A DNA stretch of 64,000 nucleotides from Mesostigma viride. Its lineage: Eukaryota > Streptophyta > Mesostigmatophyceae > Mesostigmatales > Mesostigmataceae. The first letter of the stretch is position 1; every line of letters begins with the position of its first letter. Positions 50,220 through 62,500 of this stretch are shown here, in pieces. Location: the NCBI GenBank assembly GCA_009746045.1, contig RPFO01000065.1, positions 2,534,484-2,598,483 of the forward strand, written 5' to 3'. The translations under genes were made by a program, and so were the position numbers. The notes beneath the pieces were generated by a model. It was not told where the DNA came from. It did no database searches and was given only the letters and a program-made list of their open reading frames with translations.

Positions 50220-52127
50220 TACAAGCGCTAGGGCACTTGGCTTCTCAACAGAGAGTGACTCTCTGCATATAGGCAGATCGAGCGTGGCTAAATGCTTAAC
50301 GCAACATCCATGGGGTCCCCATTATAGGCAAGGCTAGGCTAAATTCTGAAGGCGCGTCACCCATGGGGGGCCCTTATGGGCGCACATCAGTGCGCGTAGG
50401 CCACATGCTAGGCTAAGGCCTACTAATCTACACTACTGTTATATATTCCCTAGACTGAGGTTGCTGGGGTGGCAGGAGGTGCCTGCCAGGGCTTGTGGTC
50501 AACGTCGATGACCGCCCCCCTCCAGTATACCGGTTTCCCCCCTGCGCTTTGCCGGAGCTGAAGGTAGGTCGGCCATAGCTCGCGTCGCCGTTGTCGCTGG
50601 GCCATGGGGTCAAGTCGTCGTCCAGCGTACGTGTAGCGAGTCCGCGAGAGCTTAATTCTTGCGGCATTTAAGGAACGACAGCTTGTCCGCCACGTAGGCC
50701 GGTGAGGTCGAGCACGGGTGCCGGGCCAGCCTTACCCCGCGCACGGGGGAGGCGGACGCCGGACAGCCGACATCCGCAGCTCACCAGTGAGTTGCATGGG
50801 GGCAAGAATGTCTCGCTTAAATGCCGTGAGAAGAGTCGTCGAGGTCTCGTCTGCCGGCTGGTCGAGCTAGGTGCTTGACTATGATGTTGTGGCTGCGCTT
50901 GTCGAGCGAGAGCTCTCGGCCTCCTCACGAAGGTCGAGTGCTTGTTGCTTGAGCTGCGCCGCGATGGTGGAGGTGGTGGAGGTGGTGTGGTCACTGCTTA
51001 AGCAGTCCGCTCAGGTCTGGGTGGAAGGAGCATCGCTGACCGGGCCAGCAGATGCCGGCTGGGCAGTGATGTCCTTCACCGCCTGGGCGGTGAGGTGGCC
51101 TGCGGTGTCGTGCAAGCACTCAGTTGGTGGCGGTGGCTCGGAGGCGCTGGTCGAGGTCGAGGAGCTGGGCCTTGCATGATGTCGGCAGTGGAGGCGGAAA
51201 TGGCAGTGGAGGTGGCCGGCGACCGGGTGGTGGAAAGGTGAGGGAGCTCAGTAGCCAGCGTGCCTCCTATTGCTGCCACATCGGCAGCAAGGGGGCTCAC
51301 GTGCTGCTGAAAGGCTTCCGTAAGGATGGAGGCGGAGTGTGGGTGCGGAGATGGATGGAGCCCAGATTTCGCCATCAGAGCGCTGGAGAAGGGAGCAGAG
51401 GATGATGTGTTGGAGTTGGGGGCGGGGGCACCCGAACAGAAAGCTGGGTCCGCTGACCATGCAGGTGCCGTCGGGGTGGATGAGGCGATCGGTGTCGTGG
51501 AGATGGAGGCACAGGTAGTATTTAAGCGAGGCGTAGTCCCCATAAAAGAGGCAATGCATGGCAGTTGCCGGGGACATGAACATTGGTCCAACTTGTCGTG
51601 ATCGGTGACCTTGAAAGGTTGGGGCCGAAAGCGCGTGGTTCTGTTGGGCGCGATTCTGCTGGGCGAGTGCGTTTAGGATCATGGGCGATGCCGATGGCGA
51701 GGCCGCAGGAGCCGAGTGCACTACCAATGCTTGAGTAGTGGCCTCGCTGCCTGGCAGGCCGGGCGGAACTGCAGCCGGAGCTGCAGGCAAATTTTCTTGG
51801 CGGCATCGCAGCCGCCAGGCTGCGTTGCGTATGTAGTCGAGCGTTTGCTCACGAGTCATAATATTGCGTTTTAGTTTCGGAAAAAATATATCAGCGTGTG
51901 CGTCTTAGAAAGACGAAGCGATAGGGATATTCACGGCCGAATCGGGTGCCCAAACGTGGAAGTTATGAGCTCCGCCGTTGAGCCATGGCCACCTCGTGGC
52001 TCGTGGCTCGTTCACCCTTGTTCCCCGTTGCCTATGGACGCTGCCATGCATGCTAGCTTATTCTGCATATCTTATTCCATATATTACGGAGATCGAGGCT
52101 GAGCTTGACTGTACATAGGTACATGCC
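50220..52127 (-). mobile_element. Family D retroposon copy D3
   Basis: Reverse-oriented. The 3' UTR (50220 to about 50445) is cut at TATATATA by A8. The ORF remnant covers 50445-51859 and the 5' region extends to about 52127 (GAGCTCCGCCGTTGAGCCATGG resembles the D2 leader). It retains the target motif GGGAATATATAACAG (50439 region) that is interrupted in D1. Confidence 0.6.
50445..51859 (-). pseudogene. L1-ORF1-like protein remnant (copy D3)
   Basis: This is the best-preserved N-terminal part of the family: 51859 to 51248 is open (TREQTLDYIRNAAWRLRCRQ, then FMSPATAMHCLFYGDYASLKYYLCLHLHDTDRL). A heptad zone follows (FQQHVSPLAADVAAIGGTL). Then, in other frames, come SVVRLPRARGKAGPAPVLDL (about 50740), LDDDLTP (about 50615) and VYWRGAVIDVDHKP-like (about 50515). 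The C-terminal Pro-Arg-Ala-Arg-Gly and Asp-Asp-Leu motifs recall L1 ORF1 nucleic-acid chaperones. Several frameshifts disable it. Comparing the D copies could rebuild the family consensus. Confidence 0.5.
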
Positions 52128-52141
52128 ATGTATATAACTAA

Positions 52142-52513
52142 CAATACGCCCCGTGGCCTGCCCGCACATGGTCCTCGTATTGGCGGCAGCGCCTGTCACT
52201 CGCCCTCACTCGCCGGCACCGTGGCTGATGTGTTATTCCGCCCCACCCGGGGCGACTTTGTCGCGACCCATGCGGTCTAGAACCCTCCCAGGCCTGCATG
52301 GTGGGCCGGCAGCGATGTTGCTGCGTGTCGTAGTTTTGTGATCAATGTAGTTAGTTGTACCTTGTGCAGCTGGCGTGATCCTTGGATGTCCGTGTCAGAT
52401 TCCTATTCATATCTTCAGGTTTCTTCTCCTTTTCGGATTTTTCCTTATGTTGCATGCCCATCTCACCTCCATAATCTATCATTCTCAATGAATGTATATT
52501 CTGATCTCAATGA
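52142..52513 (+). mobile_element. Family B copy B3, 3' fragment
   Basis: Last ~130 bp of B coding and its 3' UTR (CCTGGCGTGATCC-like, TTCCTTATGTTGCATGCC). Flanked by ATGTATATAACTAA at 52128-52141 and 52514-52527 (14 bp), and the end shows a repeated TCAATGAATGTATAT. This is an independent insertion into a TATATA-containing site outside the main cluster. Confidence 0.7.
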
Positions 52514-52748
52514 ATGTATATAACTAATGTGAATTAATTAATGTGCCATGCATGCTGGCCGGCCGGTATACGATCAATCATGCGTTGATCAATGTAGTGC
52601 ATAACTAATTATGCGAATGCATGCAGCACAGAATCCGCATGGCACCCATTTGTGCATATAGCTGGGCATTGATCGTGATATACAGAAATTCGCAGTATAA
52701 AAAGCGCCAGCTAGAAGACTAGTAAACTGCTGGATGTCAGATCTCTAG

Positions 52749-53347
52749 CTACCTTGTTGACATCGCTGGGCTCAACCTCTTTTGGCGAGCGCGGGCAGCT
52801 GCACTGAACTGGGACGGTGTGATACGGTGCTTGCGCACCTCGAATGGATGCATCCGATTGGCACTAGCAGCCGTTGGGAGCAGCACCATGGGCGCCTGTT
52901 CAGTTCCAGGTTGGCTGATCATCGTGACGTTGACATCGGGCTCAAACCGAAAGCGATGCCCTTTCATGAGGACTTTTGATATGTACGCTCCAACGATGGA
53001 GCGCAGGTTGGCGATATACTTGTTTGCGAGGGCGTGGACCGCCCGCTGCATCTCCCCATTGTCCACGTAGACGGTGATGGTGACGTACTGGTCCACAGAT
53101 TCCGCCGTCACATCAAACGTCTCCCGCTCCAGCCCACGGCGCGACAGCAGCACGTCGATGCGACAAGGTGACTGGAGCAGGAATAGCCCTGCGACCAGCT
53201 CTTGAAAGCCGTCCAGCTTCCAGGTCATGAACTTCATGACGTAGATTTTCTTCCCCATCAGCACGGCGTGAAAGACAATATCGAGCGCCAGCGGCTGCGG
53301 GCACACCCCGAGGCCCTTGCCCACCATGAGGAAGTGGGAGCACCAAC
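52749..53347 (-). CDS. Putative second exon of the glycosyltransferase gene, or separate host gene
   Basis: An open frame to TAG 52749 encodes about 199 residues (FLMVGKGLGVCPQPLALDIV, MGKKIYVMKFMTWKLDGFQEL, DQYVTITVYVDNGEMQRAV, KVLMKGHRFRFEPDVNVTMI). It lacks any motif I can name but looks like a conserved cytosolic or luminal alpha-beta protein. The sequence before it, CTTGTGCTCTGGAACAG on the minus strand, is a good splice acceptor at 53347/53348. The donor C|GTAAGT at 54177 is in the right phase to join it to the upstream gene. The upstream part of the same frame (to 53726) is low quality and probably intronic. Confidence 0.4.
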
Positions 53348-54168
53348 CTGTTCCAGAGCACAAGTGCATGGGAGAAACACAGGGAAACAGGGGGCGAGCC
53401 GGGGAAACGAGGAAGGGGTGTGCCATATTAGGAGGAAGGGGTGTACCATATAAGGAGGACGGGGTGTACCATATTAGAAACTGGCTCGAACACACTAGCA
53501 TCTCGCCGTTGTGGGGGAAGCAGGTACTATTCGGAGCGCACATCAGGGGTAGCTGTGCCTGTCTACACTGTGGCAAATGGGCAAGGGACAGTACAGCCCT
53601 CACACCCGGGAACCAGCGCGCAACGCAGGCTTGCAAGAAAGAAAAGTAGCCTGTACAGCGAGGTTGTGGTATATGGCCGCACATTTCCCTCAACATGCTT
53701 GTCAAACCTCTAGAAGGCCATGTCATCGGGGAGACGATGGAAGGTCAGCCATTCTCCAAACCTGCCCGCCTTGCAGGTTCGCATGATGCCAGCAGCTCGC
53801 CGACAAGACAGCAGCATTGGATGTTGTACACGCCAGCAGTGTGGCAGGGCACCGAAACAGCAGTTAGGGCCAGACCGGTCAGGATTAGGGCCAGGACTGA
53901 CCGTGAGAATAGCATGCGTGTGATGGGCCATCGGGCATGTAAAAGTCTGACAGCGTGTTATGCAACACAATCAGGATGACCACCACATGAAAGCCCTTTC
54001 AGCTGCCCGCTGCCACAAGGTTGTACTGGTGGATGCGTTGATGACCAGGCCCCCACGCTCATGGCCCACGGCATTCACAGCGCAAGCCATTCAATAGGAA
54101 GCAGAGGACAGGTGGCATTTCTACAGAGTGGATGGCAGACGGTGTGGGGGGGGAGGGCATCCCCGTGG

Positions 54169-55719
54169 CTACTTACGCATGAACCCGCGATGATATATGA
54201 AATGCTGGCCATCGGCGTAGTTGACCATCGGCGTCCCCTTGGGCAGCGCGGCCAGCTGGTGAGGGTCGGTGTCCGGCTGCACTGTGCATATCGAGTTGGT
54301 AACGCCCGCGTCATAACTATAGCATCTGGCTCCTGTCGCTAGGTCTTGTGACAGCAGCATGGCCACCATGGAAAATCCGCTGTTTGCACCGGTCACGAGG
54401 CAGGTGGCCTGCGACAGCAGCAACAGCTCGGCCAGGGTGTGCATGAACACGGCGCGCTCGCTGGCATAAGGGCTGCCTTGCAAAGCGGTAGGGCTGCCCA
54501 GCGTGGCGTTGGGCACCCCTGCGTCCACATGCATGGCCTTGCGCCCCGTGTAGGACACCGCGTCGTCGCGGTGCCCTCCTGCCACCAGGTGCGCGTGCAT
54601 GCGGTGAATGGCCTCCTCGTTGTCGGATGCGATGAAGATGGGGACGGAGGAGGGGTCCACGGAGCCTGCTCCCGCAGACACAAACGGCGGATGGGATGCG
54701 ATACCTGCCAGGTGGGCCGCACACAAGGCATAGTCCTTGGCGCCTTCATCCACGGTGCAGAAAAGCGGGGAGCGGCGATTGTCCTTGAACTCCTGGCTGT
54801 TCCCTACCCTCATGTGGGTGGCCACCCAGGGACTCCCATCCCCTGGGATGTGCAGTTGCGTGCGCAGCCTTGCCATGTGGCGCCGCAGCTCCTGCGAGGG
54901 GCGGAACAGGAAGTGCCATGCCCACGCGAACCGGGGCCCACTGGGCGCGCTCCAAGGAGCCCCCGTTCGCCGTTCCATATTCTTCTTTGCTGACTCAGCA
55001 TCCAAGATTTCGTCCCAGACACCCGTGTTGAGCAGCACATGAAACGCAGGAACAGATGAATTGGAGGCGTCCGCGATCAGCAAGTCACTTTTGAGTGGGC
55101 CAGGGCGCGAATCCACGACGCTGGTTATCACGTACCGTGCCGGATAGACCTTGGGGGGCTGAAGTGCATCCAGTGCGGTCGGCGCGGGCCCGGAGTAGGC
55201 ATCCACGCAGCCGCCCCACGACTCCCAGTCGATCGCGTGGGGAACCAGGAAGTCGGCCAGGGGGTAGCCAGGGTGCTGGATGAGGAAGACGCGCCGCGTC
55301 ACCACGGCGAGGTAGAATGTACCTACAATGCCCTTGAAGCGGTCTCCTAGGCCGCCACAGTGGCCAGGGTCGCATGCATACACCAGGAACTTGACCTGCT
55401 GGGCAAGTGCATTGCTGCGCGCCGCTTTCTGCAGTTCGCGCCGGTGGAATTCAGCATACTCTTTTAGATAATCAGGCATAGCAGCGTGTAACTGCCCAGG
55501 CCGGAAGCCAAGGGCCCGTTGCTTCACCGCCTTGCTGCATGTCGGCCCAGTCGGGTGCGTGGCAGGATGTGACCCCGACGTTAGGGAAGCGGCTGGGGCG
55601 GAGCCTCCCGAACGGCCCATGGGCCCCATGATTAATCGGACAAGCATCACAGCTATGACCGTTAAGTATAGTGCAAGTCTCTTCTTCGCAATTCCTGCCA
55701 TGGTGGCGCGGGCACTCAC
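54169..55719 (-). CDS. Fucosyltransferase-like type II membrane glycosyltransferase
   Basis: A 516-residue frame; ATG 55701 (start MAGIAKKRL) is preferred over 55719. Residues about 10 to 28 (LALYLTVIAVMLVRLIM) form a signal anchor for Golgi insertion. The lumenal domain has CGGLGDRFKGIVGTFYLAV (about 122), the GGxGDR nucleotide-sugar motif of plant, NodZ and FUT8-type fucosyltransferases, VATHMRVGN (about 300; a basic-loop equivalent of HIRRGD), FIASDNEEAI (about 350) and VTGANSGFSMVAML (about 445). It would transfer fucose to a glycan. The frame reads through a splice-donor-like ATGC|GTAAGT at 54177 and stops at 54169, so the real 3' end may be spliced. The donor sugar is inferred from the fold family only. 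Confidence 0.6.
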   Translation of the reverse strand: MSARATMAGIAKKRLALYLTVIAVMLVRLIMGPMGRSGGSAPAASLTSGSHPATHPTGPTCSKAVKQRALGFRPGQLHAAMPDYLKEYAEFHRRELQKAARSNALAQQVKFLVYACDPGHCGGLGDRFKGIVGTFYLAVVTRRVFLIQHPGYPLADFLVPHAIDWESWGGCVDAYSGPAPTALDALQPPKVYPARYVITSVVDSRPGPLKSDLLIADASNSSVPAFHVLLNTGVWDEILDAESAKKNMERRTGAPWSAPSGPRFAWAWHFLFRPSQELRRHMARLRTQLHIPGDGSPWVATHMRVGNSQEFKDNRRSPLFCTVDEGAKDYALCAAHLAGIASHPPFVSAGAGSVDPSSVPIFIASDNEEAIHRMHAHLVAGGHRDDAVSYTGRKAMHVDAGVPNATLGSPTALQGSPYASERAVFMHTLAELLLLSQATCLVTGANSGFSMVAMLLSQDLATGARCYSYDAGVTNSICTVQPDTDPHQLAALPKGTPMVNYADGQHFIYHRGFMRK

Positions 55720-56598
55720 ATGATATAAGTGGGAATGTCGCTACCAATGTCAGTCAGATGGCAGGCACGCATGTCTCGTGGATGCCTTTGTGCATGTTTG
55801 TGAATGTTTCGAATTGTTGTTTCGTAACCTAGAGGCCATTTCTACGCCCTGGTTTCATTGCAGCAACGGGGACAAGTCTCCGACCCGAGCTCATCATTGG
55901 TAAACCACGCACTCAAGCGCGGTTTTCGCTGCCTCTGGATAATCTCCTTCTAAACCAAAAGAATGCCGAGATCGTGCATGCAGGCTGGCGGCCGAAACCC
56001 ACCTGGCAACCCAGCTGGTGGAAACCTGCCTTGTGCAAGCCAGTATGGCGGGCTCAATAAGGTTGCTTTCCGTTAATCCTAATATTTGACATATTATTTA
56101 GCTTCAAAGAAGGAAAAAATGGCAGCCGTGCCATTGCCGGATTGTCAGGTATTTGAATCAGAACGAATGATGCTACCCGGTCAAGCGCCGACTAGCCCGT
56201 CTGCAGTCTTCTTGTCGAGAAAATGTTTCCGCACGTAATAAAATACTACATCTCATCGCTGGGTTCAGTGAATAAATCAAGCAAGCATCACCAGCTGAAG
56301 AAATCACCGCCCCCCCAAACAAGGCGTTTACCAAATTGCCTGCATGTACGCCACGTGGCACCAGGCCGTACCAGGCTAGGTGGTGCACACGTGTCAGAGG
56401 TTAGCGTGACAAGACAAACAAAGCGTGATAAGACCCAATTGAATCATGCAACAGCCTGATGAGAAATTGTTTAATTTTCTGGAAGCTCATGTTTTCCTGG
56501 CGAACCTAAACCCAGATTCATCGACTGTTATTTGTGAACCATTTTTCTGTTGCCTTTGTTGAAACCCAAATCAGATGCGCTTTATATAAGTGTCTTCG
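55720..56598. other. Bidirectional intergenic region between host genes
   Basis: About 880 bp between the start of the minus-strand glycosyltransferase and the plus-strand SURF1. TATATAAG lies just before the SURF1 start (56583-56590) and GATATAAG before the other start (55724 region). No coding or RNA gene is seen. Confidence 0.4.
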
Positions 56599-59500
56599 AT
56601 GAGTAGGTGGCGCCGACTGAGCACATTAAGTTTGTTTTGCGGCTCAAGTTGGACGACGCGTTACTTCTCAAGGCTGCAAGAGTGCCTGCAACCAAGACCG
56701 AGGATCATCGCGGCTTTGTCAACGTCTTCACGGCGTTATGCCTCCGAGTCGGGGTCGTCGTTCAGTGGTATAATGCGGGGTCTTCTAATGATAGCTGGCG
56801 TGGTTACTATTGGCTGCGTTTGTTTCAACTAGAATGCCCTGCAAATGAATAAGTTTACTTCCTACATTATTATCTAATCATCGTTATGTGGATTTTCCTT
56901 TTCTTTGTGAACAGGCCGAGTACCCGGGAGTGCCTGGTCTGGTTCTCCAGCTGTGGGAGCCGCGAAGACGCCTCGAAACCGTTCCGGAGCTTTGCTCGCA
57001 ATACCGGGTGTGATCGCGGCAGGATTGGGGCTGTGGCAGGTGCTCCGATGGCAGGAAAAGGCAAGTCGAACTGACATGGCCATGATTTCACACGTCGTTA
57101 CATAATCTTGTCGTCCATGGAAATGGAACAGCAACCACGCTTGGCTTCGGTACGTCAAACGATATACACGCGTGCCTCCTCCCGCTGGTCATGCGATGCA
57201 TGGCCGTGCTGTTGCTGCTTGCACAACGAACCCGCTTTGAAGGGCTGTCGACTTCATGGGCATGCAGTCAGCTTCTTGCAACTAACATGGTGTCATACAG
57301 GCCTCCTCAAGCTGAGTCAGTGCAACCCATGCTGCCTGCTGCCTCAAATACCTCGTGCGTCTGGCTTCACCGGGATTTAGACCATGCCACTGATGCCAGC
57401 GGCTTCTGAGATACCCGGCACTGCAAACCCCCTTCGCTCGTCAAGGCGTGTGCCGGGTGCATGTGCTAATCACCCGTGCTGTTGTTATATCCCTGCCTGT
57501 GTGCATCATGGCAGTGGGTGCAGCAACACTTATCTGGCAGTTCCGACAGGTGGCCAGGTTGTGCTTGGATCTCAGCCCCATGCTGCGCGCCTTTTTGCCG
57601 TGTGCCATGTCATGCTTTACCAGCAGGGGTGGAAAGGGCTATGCTGCCTGAGGGATTGCATGAGATGGTGTGTTAGCTTTTGTGTGCTTGTGGGTGGGTG
57701 ATGCTGTGTTAGCTTTTGTGCGCTTGTGGGTGGGTGATGCTGTGTTAGCTTTTGTGCGCTTGTGGGTGGGTGATGCTGTGTTAGCTTGTGTGCGCTTGTG
57801 GATGGTTGGTTGGATAGTTGGTTGGTCGGTCGGTCGGTCGGTCGGTCGGTCGGTCGGTCGGTCGGTCGGTCGGTCGGTCGGTCGGTCGGTCGGTCGGTCG
57901 GTCGGTCGGTCGGTCGGTCGGTCGGTCGGTCGGTCGGTCGGTCGGTCGGTCGGTCGGTCGGTCGGTCGGTCGGTCGGTCGGTCGGTCGGTCGGTCGGTCG
58001 GTCGGTCGGTCGGTCGGTCGGTCGGTCGGTCGGTCGGTCGGTCGGTCGGTCGGTCGGTCGGTCGCTCGGTCGCTCGGTCGCTCGGTCGCTCGGTCGCTCG
58101 GTCGCTCGGTCGCTCGGTCGCTCGGTCGCTCGGTCGCTCGGTCGCTCGGTCGCTCGGTCGCTCGGTCGCTCGGTCGCTCGGTCGCTCGGTCGCTCGGTCG
58201 CTCGGTCGCTCGGTCGCTCGGTCGCTCGGTCGCTCGGTCGGTCGGTCGGTCGGTCGGTCGGTCGGTCGGTCGGTCGGTCGGTCGGTCGGTCGGTCGGTCG
58301 GTCGGTCGGTCGGTCGGTCGGTCGGTCGGTCGGTCGGTCGGTCGGTCGGTCGTCGGTCGGTCGGTCGGTCGGTCGGTCGGTCGGTCGTCGGTCGGTCGGT
58401 CGGTCGGTCGGTCGGTCGGTCGGTCGGTCGGTCGGTCGGTCGTCGGTCGGTCGGTCGGTCGGTCGGTCGGTCGGTCGGTCGGTCGGTCGGTCGGTCGGTC
58501 GGTCGGTCGGTCGGTCGGTCGGTCGGTCGGTCGGTCGGTCGGTCGGTCGGTCGGTCGGTCGGTCGGTCGGTCGGTCGGTCGGTCGGTCGGTCGGTCGGTC
58601 GGTCGGTCGGTCGGTCGGTCGGTCGGTCGGTCGGTCGGTCGGTCGGTCGGTCGGTCGGGGGTGGTGGGTGGTGGGTGGGTGGGTGGGTGGTGGGTGGTGG
58701 GGGGTGGGGGGGGGGGGGGGGGGGCGGGCGGGGCGGCGGGCGGGCGGGCGGCGGGCGGGCGGGCGGGCGGGCGGGCGGGCGGGGCGGGCGGGCGGGCGGG
58801 CGGGCGGGCGGGCGGGCGGGCGGGCGGCGGGGGCGGGCGGGCGGGCGGGCGGGCGGGCGGGCGGCGGGCGGGCGGGCGGGCGGGCGGGCGGGCGGGCGGG
58901 CGGGCGGGGGCGGGCGGGCGGGCGGGCGGGCGGCGGGCGGGCGGGCGGCGGCGGGCGGGCGGGCGGGCGGGCGGGCGGGCGGGCGGGCGGGCGGGCGGGC
59001 GGGCGGGCGGGCGGCGGGCGGGCGGGCGGGCGGGCGGCGGGCGGGCGGGCGGGCGGGCGGGCGGGCGGGCGGCGGGCGGGCGGGCGGGCGGGCGGGCGGG
59101 CGGGCGGCGGGCGGGCGGGCGGGCGGCGGGCGGGCGGGCGGGCGGGCGGGCGGGCGGGCGGGGGCGGCGGGCGGGCGGCGGCGGGCGGGCGGGCGGGCGG
59201 GCGGGCGGGCGGGCGGGGGCGGCGGGCGGGCGGGCGGGCGGGCGGGCGGGCGGGCGGGCGGGCGGGCGGGCGGGCGGGCGGGCGGGCGGGCGGGCGGCGG
59301 GCGGGCGGGCGGGCGGGCGGGCGGGCGGGCGGGCGGGCGGGCGGGCGGGCGGCGGCGGGCGGGCGGGCGGGCGGGCGGCGGGCGGGCGGGCGGGCGGGCG
59401 GGCGGGCGGGCGGGCGGGCGGGCGGGCGGGCGGGCGGGCGGGCGGGCGGGCGGGCGGGCGGCGGGCGGGCGGGCGGGCGGGCGGGCGGGCGGGCGGGCGG

Positions 59501-62500
59501 GCGGGCGGGTGGGTGGGTGGGTGGGTGGGTGGGTGGGTGGGTGGGTGGGTGGGTGGGTGGGTGGGTGGGTGGGTGATGCTGTGTTAGCTTTTGTGCGCAT
59601 GTGCTTGGGTGATCCTGTGTGTTTGAAGCCAGCAGGTATGCATTAAGAAAGCAGTGGCAGTGAAAAACTTGTGCATGATAGTCGAGGGGCGAGGGCGCCC
59701 TCCCTCGTTGTGTATAGGGGTTGAAGGTTCCTTTAGTGGCACGTGTGTGACGCAGTCACGTGCTTATTAAGTGATGCACTAAGCAGGAGCGAGAGGGTGT
59801 TTTGTACATATGTGTCGGGCAGGCATGTGGGTCTTGGGTGACACCACATTCTGCACGATGTGGTGTGCATAGTTTGGTGTGCGATAGGTTAATGTACAAT
59901 ACAGTGTGCTGTCGGCTGATGTGTTATAGGTCGATGTGCAAAAGGTTGATGTGTCATAGGGTGATGTGCTATAGGTTGACGTGCCATACAGTTTATATAA
60001 ATTGTTTGATAGGCTGAAGCTGGTCATTCTGGGCCAGAGGTTGGTACATGTGGCTTTCAATGCCAACCTTTCCCTGTGGTGGGCGTTTTGTCTCTGGGTA
60101 TGCTGCATTACCGAATACTTGCAAGCATGACCCAAGCGTGCCCCACGCTAAGAGCGAAGATGTCGGATGGAGGCCCCTCGGTTGACACGTGCCATGGGCA
60201 TGCACCTCATCCATCCTGTCATGCCTTTCCTTGTCGTGATGCTCGCGGGTGTGGGTGAAGTTGCACTACCAACCATGCGTTTGCGCTGCGCTCGAGCCAT
60301 CCATCCCTGCAGCACCTGGTGGCTTCCTATGTTGGCACAGCGCGTATGCAAGTGGTCACAGCCAGTGCCAACTTGCATGCAGACGCCGGTAGCACATCCA
60401 TATCAAAGGTGGTTGTTAGTGCGTCTGCTTGTATTGACACCGGTTGTCAAAGTGTCTGCATGTGCCCATGCTTACCAAAGTGGATATTCATCCGTTTGAA
60501 AAAAGTAGTATCATGGTTTGGCATGAGCCGTGGCAAGGCACTGCATCCGCATGGGCGGAGCATCCTCCCCGCCACACACACAAGGTGCGACAAGGAGCAA
60601 GCAAAGCGCGTCATCTGGCACATGCGTGGAAGCTATCGCCAGCATGGCACACGCGTGCAAACAAGCAGCTTGTATTTGTCGACGTGTTTCCAGAGAGTGG
60701 CGCATTGTTTGGCAAGTCAGGGAATGACTGCATTTTTGAGCTGGTGTGGTGTGGTGTGGTGGGCAGTCACGTGCCTGTGGGCCGCCTAGTTGTCAACGTG
60801 TGTGGGCATTTGCTCAACTGTGCGTCACATGGAATGCCTGCTGCTGATTTCTGCATGTCTGTTCATTCGGTCCTCCAGCCCTGTGGAAAGTGCGAACAGG
60901 ATTGAGACAATGCAGGCTGGTCAGCCAAATGGCCGCTGCATCAAGGATTGCGTGCCTTTCTAGGAAAATCGGCCTTTGGCACCGTTGCTATGCCACAACT
61001 GCGTCCCTTTCTGTCTTCTTTTAATTACAACTGTATAATAAGCTGTACGGAAGCTTGTAGTAACATGTGAGGCAATGCATGTGGTTTGGTGGGGGAACGC
61101 GCCATGGGGGAACAGGTGGAAGAGATCCAGCAGCGCAAGGAAAGGATTGGTGCCGGGTTCCAGAAGCTATCCGACGTCCTCGCCAGGCGGTCCAGGTACG
61201 TGCGCTTGTGTGCTTGGGTGCTCGGGTGCATGGGTGCTTGGGTGCATGCGCTTGTGAGGTATCGTGTGCTGCCTCCTCCGCTATAACATGCCAATGCTAT
61301 GGTGGCTCTACGCACCAAAGGGTGTGTGGGTGTGTGTTTGGCACCCCGCTCCAATAGTTTTGAGATTCTATTTGGCTTGTTTTGCCATGCATGCTCTCAC
61401 ACGTGCCCTTGCAGCACCTGCCATGATTACATGACGTTTCTGTGGTCTTCCTATGCAGCAGCGACAGCGCGGGAAGTACGCCGGCTGCCGCATTGGAGTA
61501 CTACCCCGTCATCTGTCAGGGCCATCTGCAACCCTCCAAGTCGATCCTGGTGGGACCCAGGACACGCACGTGCGTCACCCTTCGCATGCCATCGCGGTTG
61601 CGCTTGCGTTTCCTGCGTTGTTGAACTGGCTGGCTTCGGAGTTTTGCTTGATGTCCATGTGCAAAGTCTGATGGGTCTTGTTTGACAACATCCGGGGCCA
61701 GCCATAGCAACAACGTGCTGCTTACATGTTGGGGTTTGCGCGTACTTGGGGCCTCCTTGTGCGTTGTGCCTCTGCGTCCACAGCATCCAGTATCGACATT
61801 CCATTGAGACAGTATCGACATTCCATTGAGACAGTATCGACATTCCATTGAGACAGTATCGACATTCCATTGAGACAGTATCGACATTCAACTCAGACGA
61901 TCTACGGTGCTTGCAGACACAGCCAGGCTGCCCTGCTCTCATGTCTCCTGGATGCTCCAGTTTGGGTGCTAGAGGCTGTATCCCTTTTTCTATACCTCAC
62001 CGCCAAATAAAGAGTGGAACGTTGGTCAGGTGTGGGTGGCCCCAACCACATATGCCAGCCGCCACACGGCTCCTCGAGGATAGCCAGGTGGCACACATGC
62101 CCAGGTGGCACACATGCCCAGGTGGCACTTGCCAACGTCCACAGCACATGGGCTTGCGGATGATCATGGCATTACGGATCACACGGGTAGGGCCCGTTGT
62201 TTCCCAGTGGTATAGTGGTATATTGCACTTCAGGACGGCGATGCATGTGGGGCAAGGCATGCGGTCATTGAGTTATGCTGGCGTTATGGAGTAATTGATC
62301 AGTGGCTTTAAATTGTCTGCTCGACAGGTCATGTGACAGTTTTCCGTAGAGCGTCATGGCGTGCCACGTACGCCACGTACGCCTGATCCTCACCTCGCCA
62401 TGGCTGCTTCAGTTCATTCACCACATTCTTCCTTTTTTAAATTCTTTTTTTGTACATCTCGCGTTTGCTTCCCTCACGCACAGCACGCGGAATGTGGCGA

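Noticed and set aside
57639-59646. Several long overlapping open frames on both strands over the tetranucleotide block (about 590 to 660 residues of PTDR, VGRS, PARP or AGGR repeats).
   Set aside because: They are translations of simple repeats that happen to lack stops in every frame; the region is intronic.
60076-60905. Several plus-strand frames of 60 to 156 residues within SURF1 intron 2.
   Set aside because: No splice-supported phase with the SURF1 exons, and composition typical of noncoding DNA.
62195-62260. A tRNA-like stretch (CCCAGTGGTATAGTGGTATA).
   Set aside because: Resembles a D-arm/A-box only; no anticodon stem or T-arm partner could be paired.
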